This document shows positions 62,646-64,000 of a stretch of DNA of 64,000 nt, piece after piece; within the stretch, counting starts at the first letter, position 1, and every line of letters starts with the position of its first letter. The notes under the pieces are model-generated. The model saw nothing but the letters and a program-made list of their open reading frames with translations, searched no databases and was not told where the DNA came from. A program made the position numbers and the translations under genes. The DNA comes from an uncultured Bacteroidota bacterium (GTDB lineage Bacteria; Bacteroidota; Bacteroidia; Bacteroidales; VadinHA17): assembly GCA_903824785.1 (NCBI GenBank), contig CAIJYD010000069.1:1-64000 (forward strand), written 5' to 3'.

Positions 62646-64000
62646 ATGATTTATCCTGAAAACTTTGAAAATAAGATCGGTTTTGACCGGATACGAACAC
62701 TTCTGAGTGAAAAGTGCCTGAGCCCGATGGGGCTGGAAAAGGTTGAGGATATTGATTTTATTGATGACTTTAATTTGTTGTCACGCAAGTTATCGGGTAC
62801 ATATGAATTCCAGCAGATATTGCAGTTTGAGGATTATTTCCCCTCGGAGAACTACCATGAAATTTCTGATTGTCTTAACAAGATCCGGATTGAAGGAACT
62901 TTTCCGGAAGTTCAGGAGGTGTTTGACCTGAAGCGCACCCTGGAGACAATAAAAACCATTCTTAATTTCTTCAGGAGCAAAGATTCAGCCAAATATCCTG
63001 TTCTGAGTTCCTTATGCAGTTCGGTAAAAACATATCCCTATGTGCTTGAGGCAATTGACAGGATAATTGACAGACGGGGGGTAATAAAAGATAATGCGTC
63101 CACAAGATTAAAGGAGATAAGAGCTGAGCTGACAGGGAAAAGTATTCAGGTTTCCAAAAGGCTTAATGCGATTCTTAAACAGGCGCAGGCTGATGGATAT
63201 GTTGATTCAGATACCTCTGTTTCTATCAGGAACGGGAGGGGGGTAATACCTGTCAGCACTTACGACAAAAGGAAAATTAAAGGCCTGATTCATGATCAGT
63301 CGGCTTCGGGTAAAACTGTTTTTATTGAGCCTGAGGAGATTGTTGAGATGAACAATGATATCGTAGAGCTTGAGTATGAAGAGAAACGTGAGATAGTGAG
63401 GATACTGACTGCCTTTGCCGATAATGTCAGGCCCTATATTGACGATCTCCTCGAATCAAATCTTTTTCTTGGTGAAATTGATTTTATCAGGGCAAAAGCC
63501 CTTCTTGGCAATCACCTTCATTCAATTAAGCCGGTTTTAATAAATAAGCCCTTTATATCGTGGAGAAAGGCAATTCATCCGCTGCTTTCCCTGGCATTTG
63601 AAAAGCTGCCGGGCAGGAAAGTTGTTCCGCTTGAAATTGTTCTCGATGAAAAGGATAGGATTTTACTTATCTCCGGACCCAATGCAGGTGGAAAGTCAGT
63701 TTGTCTGAAGAGTGTCGGTCTCCTTCAGTATATGCTTCAGTGCGGACTTACAATTCCGGTGGCAGAGGGGTCGGAAACGGGAATCTTCAGTAACCTGCTT
63801 ATTGACATTGGTGATGAACAAAGTATTGATAATGACTTAAGTACATATAGTTCTCACCTCATAAACATGAAATTCTTCATTAAGAACGGAAATGAAAAGA
63901 CTCTGGTGCTTATTGATGAGTTCGGAACAGGTACGGAACCTATGCTCGGAGGCTCCATTGCCGAGGCAATACTGGGTGAACTGAACAGGAAAAAGGTTTT
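62646..64000 (+). CDS. mutS2: Endonuclease MutS2, partial (N-terminal 451 codons)
   Basis: MutS2 is an ABC-type ATPase of the MutS family that in many bacteria acts on recombination intermediates or collided ribosomes and carries a C-terminal Smr nuclease domain. The visible part begins MIYPENFENKIGFDRI, continues with the helical core, and includes Walker A GPNAGGKS at residues 344-351 and Walker B with the LIDEFGTGTEP signature. The gene runs off the window end, so the Smr domain is not seen. The start ATG at 62646 directly follows the heptamer repeat. Confidence 0.92.
   Translation, partial: MIYPENFENKIGFDRIRTLLSEKCLSPMGLEKVEDIDFIDDFNLLSRKLSGTYEFQQILQFEDYFPSENYHEISDCLNKIRIEGTFPEVQEVFDLKRTLETIKTILNFFRSKDSAKYPVLSSLCSSVKTYPYVLEAIDRIIDRRGVIKDNASTRLKEIRAELTGKSIQVSKRLNAILKQAQADGYVDSDTSVSIRNGRGVIPVSTYDKRKIKGLIHDQSASGKTVFIEPEEIVEMNNDIVELEYEEKREIVRILTAFADNVRPYIDDLLESNLFLGEIDFIRAKALLGNHLHSIKPVLINKPFISWRKAIHPLLSLAFEKLPGRKVVPLEIVLDEKDRILLISGPNAGGKSVCLKSVGLLQYMLQCGLTIPVAEGSETGIFSNLLIDIGDEQSIDNDLSTYSSHLINMKFFIKNGNEKTLVLIDEFGTGTEPMLGGSIAEAILGELNRKKV

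Noticed and set aside
1-64000. tRNA genes, CRISPR arrays, insertion sequences or phage genes
   Set aside because: I looked for clover-leaf patterns, regularly spaced repeats and transposase motifs by eye and found none. A tRNA scan and repeat search were not run.

Overview
The window looks like a chromosomal segment from a Bacteroidetes organism, most likely a Bacteroidales or Marinilabiliales relative living at least partly without oxygen. The evidence is a FecI/FecR/SusC/SusD set, lipoprotein SusD, an OstA/SurA/PpiC/guaB block, an acidic DUF2795 protein, and promoter-like -7 elements of the Bacteroidetes form TAnnTTTG. An Rnf electron-transport operon supports the anaerobic side. No rRNA, tRNA, CRISPR array, transposase or phage gene was seen. 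The window starts in intergenic DNA and ends inside mutS2.

Bases 156-17281 are the most unusual part. Two oppositely oriented gene groups each combine COG3964-type amidohydrolases, a RidA-family protein and SelA-like PLP enzymes. The plus-strand group is two amidohydrolases, RidA and a long SelA-like protein, closed by a terminator. The minus-strand group reads SMP-30 lactonase, amidohydrolase, SelA-like, amidohydrolase, RidA, CocE/S15 hydrolase, SelA-like. Between them lies a tandem pair of DUF362 proteins on the plus strand. Nearly every product has a Sec or twin-arginine signal, so a PLP, imine-deaminase and deacylase chemistry normally found in the cytoplasm appears to have been moved to the periplasm. 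All four amidohydrolases share an altered metal-site pattern: an acidic residue replaces the expected beta-5 His, and a new K-x-x-H-Y motif is present.

Bases 17667-23071 hold rseC-rnfB-C-D-G-E-A. Bases 23187-37293 are mostly housekeeping: recG, a methyltransferase, an ABC ATPase, cobalamin adenosyltransferase, a DUF2795 protein, an outer-membrane biogenesis block (LptA/OstA-like, SurA-like, two more PpiC-type proteins), guaB and divergent recQ.

Bases 37301-50190 form a second exported catabolic locus on the minus strand. It runs fecI, fecR, susC, susD, then a fourth SelA-like PLP enzyme, a PIG-L deacetylase, an FAD-dependent oxidoreductase with a carbohydrate-binding-like front end, and a metallophosphoesterase. 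The long SelA-like proteins of the two loci share the same extra C-terminal beta domain, so the loci probably handle related substrates. One hypothesis is extracytoplasmic breakdown of N-acylated amino-sugar acids or similar compounds. This is inference only.

Bases 50260-64000 return to general metabolism: a fused FAD/Fe-S dehydrogenase, DUF5063, 3'-5' exonuclease, an RlmI-like methyltransferase, Tex, an exported M28 peptidase, a GH2 glycosidase and the first 451 codons of mutS2. A degenerate heptamer repeat lies just before mutS2.
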